Assembly (NCBI GenBank): GCA_040386235.1
Contig: JAZKGA010000002.1
Coordinates: 1 to 8,379 of the forward strand
Direction of reading: 5' to 3'
DNA: 8,379 nucleotides
Source: JAZKGA01 sp040386235
GTDB lineage: Bacteria > Pseudomonadota > Alphaproteobacteria > Micavibrionales > Micavibrionaceae
Shown here piece after piece: positions 5,491-8,379 of the stretch. Position 1 is the first letter of the stretch; each line of letters begins with the position of its first letter. Under the pieces are notes generated by a model. That model searched no databases. It was not told where the DNA came from and saw only the letters and a program-made list of their open reading frames with translations. The position numbers were made by a program, and so were the translations under genes.

Positions 5491-5894
5491 TAGAACGCCC
5501 CCCCTTCACCTTGAATGGCAATACCCGTCTGCGTGGTGCTGATGGTTGCTTTCAGCGTCCAAGTGGCAGGAACCGCGATTGGGAACAGGTCGGGGTAGTC
5601 CACGGCCTGCAATGTCACGTTGGGGTTCGCGGTATTGGCGGCCAGCGTCAGTGCCGGAATTTGAATTTCTGCATACAGGTAAAAGGTGGTGCCATTATGT
5701 CGGAAAATCCGAATCACACTTGACGTGGTGGTTGCAAGTTTGGCGATGGTGATACGTTCGCACATCCCAGCCACGCCGCCAGCAGGCGCGAAAATCGGAA
5801 CGCTTACAGCGGGTGCTGTAAGCGATGCGTCTCCGGTGGTAAGGATGCCCGCCGTGACGACAGGTGTTGATGCGTATTGCGGTGCGATTGCCAT
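5490..5894 (-). CDS. Tail-associated structural protein, fibre-region (134 aa)
   Basis: The product begins MAIAPQYASTPVVTAGILTTGD and is rich in Thr, Ala, Ile and Val, with alternating beta-strand character and no charged clusters, membrane helix or signal. RIFRHNGTTFYLYAEIQIPA at about 62-81 and LFPIAVPATWTLKATIS at about 103-119 look like strands of a small beta-sandwich. I have an impression of similar small proteins near phage tail fibres, but know no assigned function. ATG at 5894 has AAAGGAA 7 bases upstream, and that site contains the fibre stop codon. The end of the gene holds a G7 tract (5498-5504) and its stop overlaps the adhesin start. It may be a fibre tip or fibre-to-adhesin connector; this is inferred from position. 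Confidence 0.72.
   Translation of the reverse strand: MAIAPQYASTPVVTAGILTTGDASLTAPAVSVPIFAPAGGVAGMCERITIAKLATTTSSVIRIFRHNGTTFYLYAEIQIPALTLAANTANPNVTLQAVDYPDLFPIAVPATWTLKATISTTQTGIAIQGEGGAF
5498..5504 (-). other. G7 homopolymer at the junction with the adhesin gene
   Basis: Seven G residues on the - strand cover the GGG GGG G of the last codons of the 134-residue protein gene, ending 7 bases before the adhesin ATG. The adhesin frame is open upstream through this tract, back to a TGA at 5506-5508, so a -1 slip here would join the two proteins. The tract may also strengthen ribosome loading for the adhesin. Confidence 0.6.
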
Positions 5895-5906
5895 TTCGAA
5901 GTTCCT

Positions 5907-7106
5907 TTACATTAATAAGCCTAGAAGATACAAGGTTGCACTAGCGGGCGCAACTGCGATAACTCGATTTACGAATTCAGTATTCGCAATAGACGTGTCA
6001 TTGTCGCCGTCTGCGGGAGTCGGAGTTGTGGGGTTTCCGCGCAAGGCGGGGCTATCAAGAAAGTCTGACAGCACCGTCCCGTTGACCTTCCAATTGCCAG
6101 CGGGGACGCTGTATGTAACCGTGGTAATCGAACCAACGGCGATGTCACCTGCTTGCAGTGGGCCGCCGTCTTCTTGCCTGATATCACGCACCCCGCCGCC
6201 AGCGTTCAGCGTACACGCGCCAGTGTTCGCGCGCGTGGTGTAGAAGCGCAACGATTGTCCGTCAGTGTATGCCCCCGTGGCAGGAATCGTCGTAACGATA
6301 TACGCATCAGTCACAACGCCAGTGTCATTGTAGAAGCCGCCGATCATACCTACGGCGCGATCAACATACGCGGTATTGGCAAGCGCAAGACTGTTCGAAT
6401 TGACGGCAGCCGTTGGGGCGCTTGCTTGGCTGTACAGCATGCCGCCGCCCCAACTGTAGATTGCATCGGCGGTGCCCTGGCGAATGGTGACACCGCTTCC
6501 ACCTGACACAATGGCGGTGACATTGAATGCGCCGGTAGTGCTGTTGTCTACTGTCCACTCTCCGATGATGCCAACGGGGAAAGTCAAAGTCACATTGGAG
6601 ACAAGCACGCCTGTTACCACGATCTGTTTTGCTGCGGCCTGGATGGCGGTGAGAGTGACCACGCCGCCAGTTGTTGGCACCGTAATTTTCGAATACGAAG
6701 CGCCAGAATATGTTAGCCAAAGCGTGCCGATGCTGCTTGGTGTGCTGTTGAAATCAGTGGTGTTATTGTCCACCGCACTGACATAGCTTGCGGTGCCTGC
6801 GGTGTTCTGCAACACCATACCTTTCGGATAGCCACCCATGGCAGTTGAAAGCGCGGCATCAAAACGGTACTGGCCGCCCGCGTTGACCCACAGCGTGTGC
6901 GAGGTGATATCGAACAGCAGACCATTGAAGTCTTTACCATACGGCGGCAGGCCACCCGCTGCGATTGGCTGCATTGTGACAGCAGGGAAGCCCACGGCGT
7001 ACGACGCCAACGCCCCAGCAGCAGCGGCAACGGGGATGGTGTTTTTTAAACCGCCGTTTGCAAACGGTAGTTGTATGTTAGTGGGCCGGACTGGTGTTGT
7101 TGGCAT
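5907..7106 (-). CDS. Phage tail fibre protein (399 aa)
   Basis: This forms the main side fibre or its proximal part, linking baseplate to receptor-binding tip. The N-terminal domain has features typical of proteobacterial phage fibres: LPFANGG at 13-19, YAVGFPAVTMQPIAAGG at 36-52, YGKDFNGLLFDITSHTLWVN at 56-75 and GGYPKGMVLQ at 91-100. The middle (140-220) is Thr/Val/Gly-rich beta structure. Two copies of a fibre repeat are visible: PTAAVNSNSLALANTAYVDR (231-250) and PTPADGDNDTSIANTEFVNR (362-381). The protein then ends abruptly with a hydrophobic tail, TLYLLGLLM, without a large distal receptor domain, which suggests the distal function is on the genes that follow. The ATG at 7106 has AGGG about 9 bases upstream, and the start lies 6 bases after the previous stop. 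Helper and adhesin genes follow in the same direction. Confidence 0.9.
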   Translation of the reverse strand: MPTTPVRPTNIQLPFANGGLKNTIPVAAAAGALASYAVGFPAVTMQPIAAGGLPPYGKDFNGLLFDITSHTLWVNAGGQYRFDAALSTAMGGYPKGMVLQNTAGTASYVSAVDNNTTDFNSTPSSIGTLWLTYSGASYSKITVPTTGGVVTLTAIQAAAKQIVVTGVLVSNVTLTFPVGIIGEWTVDNSTTGAFNVTAIVSGGSGVTIRQGTADAIYSWGGGMLYSQASAPTAAVNSNSLALANTAYVDRAVGMIGGFYNDTGVVTDAYIVTTIPATGAYTDGQSLRFYTTRANTGACTLNAGGGVRDIRQEDGGPLQAGDIAVGSITTVTYSVPAGNWKVNGTVLSDFLDSPALRGNPTTPTPADGDNDTSIANTEFVNRVIAVAPASATLYLLGLLM

Positions 7107-7112
7107 GGTTGA

Positions 7113-7715
7113 TTACCCTGGATAGAAAGCGCCCTGGTCGAAGGGCTGTAGGTTCACGGCTTCGTTAAAGCCAAATGTATTTTCAACATCGACTTGCAAC
7201 ACCGTGGATTGTACACCTGTGGGGTGCGGGATCGCGCCGGAAGTGGTTACGATGGCGTATTCGAACGGCTGCAAATAGAACTCAAAAACGTATTCCATCG
7301 TCATGTCTCCTTTGTCGAGAACGTAGCAGCGGCCACGCCCCGTGAACAGGTTGGACAGAAGACGGTTGATACTGCTGGCCGTGCAATCGGTGATGTTCGC
7401 CAGCGCCTTCACCAAGATCAACGTACGAAAGAATTCGTTATCCAGTCGGTATGTCCCAGCCGAAAACACGTAGCCGCCTGGGTTGTCGATGTCTTCGGGC
7501 AGACTCAAGTTGCGCGAAACGCCGACGATGCGCCCCCAAATGTCCAAGCCGTAATCGGACAGCGTTGCACCTTCCGACATGACGTTGAAAACGAGGTTGT
7601 AAAAGGCGTCAATGTTAGCGGTCGGATCAATGTACTGATCCATCAAGTGAACAAGGTTCGTCAACGTTGGGCTGTTGGCGTATTGGGAAATGATTGTCTG
7701 TTCAACGTTCTGCAT
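7113..7715 (-). CDS. DUF2612-family baseplate/tail protein (200 aa)
   Basis: The sequence matches my recollection of DUF2612, a phage tail family found next to baseplate J-like proteins and tail fibres, and probably part of the baseplate rim or fibre attachment. Visible features are SDYGLDIWGRIVGVSRNL near residues 53-70, the block LDNEFFRTLILVKALANITDCTA (about 91-113), INRLLSNLFTGRGRCYVLD (about 116-134) and the closing IPHPTGV. No enzyme motif or membrane helix is present. The ATG at 7715 is preferred; an in-frame TTG at 7721 would add two residues. Neither has a strong ribosome binding site, so coupling to the preceding gene, whose stop lies at 7718-7720, is likely. The fibre gene follows after 6 bases, the usual order in this tail module. 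Confidence 0.85.
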   Translation of the reverse strand: MQNVEQTIISQYANSPTLTNLVHLMDQYIDPTANIDAFYNLVFNVMSEGATLSDYGLDIWGRIVGVSRNLSLPEDIDNPGGYVFSAGTYRLDNEFFRTLILVKALANITDCTASSINRLLSNLFTGRGRCYVLDKGDMTMEYVFEFYLQPFEYAIVTTSGAIPHPTGVQSTVLQVDVENTFGFNEAVNLQPFDQGAFYPG

Positions 7716-7717
7716 AA

Positions 7718-8379
7718 TCAAACCAAGGTGATGGTGATGTCGGACGCGGTAATCGTCGGCTTCTTGTCAATATCCATGGTGATGGCGTCAAGGGTGGCAG
7801 TGACGAGACCCAGCTTTAGCGACAGAATTTGAATGACTGTTCCCGCCGTTGCGACGGCCAGCACGGGGCCATAGAAGCGGCTGGCGTACAGGGCACCGCC
7901 GATGCGCGCGGCTGGCCCGTTGTCACCACCGCTGAAGGAGTCAATGATCGCGGCCTTGATCAGTGCCACGGCGTCAGCGGGCAGGTAAGGTGAATCGGCG
8001 ATGGACAGCGCGAACAGTACGGGGGTCGGCGTGGCAGTCTCCCAGGACACCGTATATTCAGGGTATGGGATTTCATAGCCTTCAGTGTCGTACACGGTTG
8101 CGGTGTTCGCGCCGTTGTAGTTGCACCCAAGCGACTTCTTGACCCAAATGGCCTGGGCGATATCGTCGGCAGCGCCACCCGATACGCACACCCAAACCGA
8201 ATGGGGGGCCAACGTTACACCGCCAATGTCCAGCGGGACCGACAGTACGTTTTCGGTGCAATACGCATCGATCACATCATCAACGTTGAACACCCGCGCG
8301 AACAGCGCCGGAAGGCTGCCCGCCGCATTGAGTGCCACACTCTGTTGACGCCGGAATTCAAAATCAATTGGGCTTTCAA
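7718..8379 (-). CDS. Baseplate J-like protein, C-terminal part (5' end outside window)
   Basis: This is a structural subunit of a contractile-tail baseplate, of the gpJ/gp47 family. The frame stays open to the right edge of the window with codons reading ESPIDFEFRRQQS before the GTG at 8338, so the start lies outside and the GTG is almost surely internal. Recognisable parts are RRQQSVALNAAGSLPALFARVFNVDDV, where the family has a conserved Arg/Gln and Ala/Gly-rich region, then the segment with SVWVCVSGG...DIAQAIWVKKSLGCNYNG and the C-terminal part with YGPVLAV and a beta-rich end (ITASDITITLV). About 220 residues are seen; family members are usually 300-400 or more. It is followed without gap by the DUF2612 gene. 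The assignment rests on motifs plus strong tail-gene context. Confidence 0.85.
   Translation of the reverse strand, partial: ESPIDFEFRRQQSVALNAAGSLPALFARVFNVDDVIDAYCTENVLSVPLDIGGVTLAPHSVWVCVSGGAADDIAQAIWVKKSLGCNYNGANTATVYDTEGYEIPYPEYTVSWETATPTPVLFALSIADSPYLPADAVALIKAAIIDSFSGGDNGPAARIGGALYASRFYGPVLAVATAGTVIQILSLKLGLVTATLDAITMDIDKKPTITASDITITLV

Noticed and set aside
5686..6243. 185-codon open frame on the + strand opposite the fibre and 134-aa genes
   Set aside because: It crosses the boundary of two real genes on the other strand, and its content is what antisense of Thr/Ala/Gly-rich sequence gives.
7716..7721. TTG start for the DUF2612 protein
   Set aside because: The ATG two codons later is a more usual start and neither has a distinct ribosome binding site.
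7194..7832. 212-codon open frame on the + strand opposite the DUF2612 gene
   Set aside because: It lies antisense to a well supported tail gene, has no recognisable motif, and spans the junction of two real genes.

Overview
The window is part of a tailed-phage (or prophage) genome from a Gram-negative host. The evidence is a family-B viral DNA polymerase, a contractile-type baseplate and tail-fibre block, and a lambda-type lysis cassette with a nested Rz/Rz1 spanin pair, which only makes sense in a cell with an outer membrane. GC content looks moderately high and the genes are packed with 0-12 bases between most of them. The baseplate J-like protein points to a myovirus-like tail. No integrase, repressor, tRNA, CRISPR array or insertion sequence is visible, so a lytic or temperate lifestyle cannot be decided, nor can the host species.

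Layout. Positions 1-2499 are read on the + strand: the C-terminal part of a DNA polymerase that enters from outside the window (1-1343), a sigma70-like promoter overlapping its stop codon (1340-1369), and four small genes of unknown function (1411-1701, 1713-2114, 2114-2332, 2329-2499). The last three are coupled by TAATG and ATGA overlaps. The last gene, a 56-residue two-helix membrane protein, is very short and easily missed.

Positions 2520-8379 are read entirely on the - strand, as one apparent late operon running from right to left: baseplate J-like protein (partial at the right edge), DUF2612 baseplate-type protein, tail fibre, a 134-residue tail-associated protein, a glycine-rich adhesin, a tail-fibre assembly-like protein, two small three-helix membrane proteins (holin candidates), a lambda R-type endolysin, and the Rz/Rz1 spanins. 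The + and - blocks converge on a bidirectional hairpin terminator at 2502-2521.

How the genes fit together: the baseplate protein and DUF2612 protein form the tail tip; the fibre, 134-residue protein, glycine-rich adhesin and assembly protein form the host-recognition module; the membrane protein pair, muralytic transglycosylase and spanins breach the inner membrane, wall and outer membrane in turn. The more interesting points are a G7 tract that could join the 134-residue protein to the adhesin by a -1 shift, a pair of in-frame 19-base direct repeats bounding most of the adhesin glycine domain, two adjacent holin-like genes, and the small uncharacterised + strand genes.
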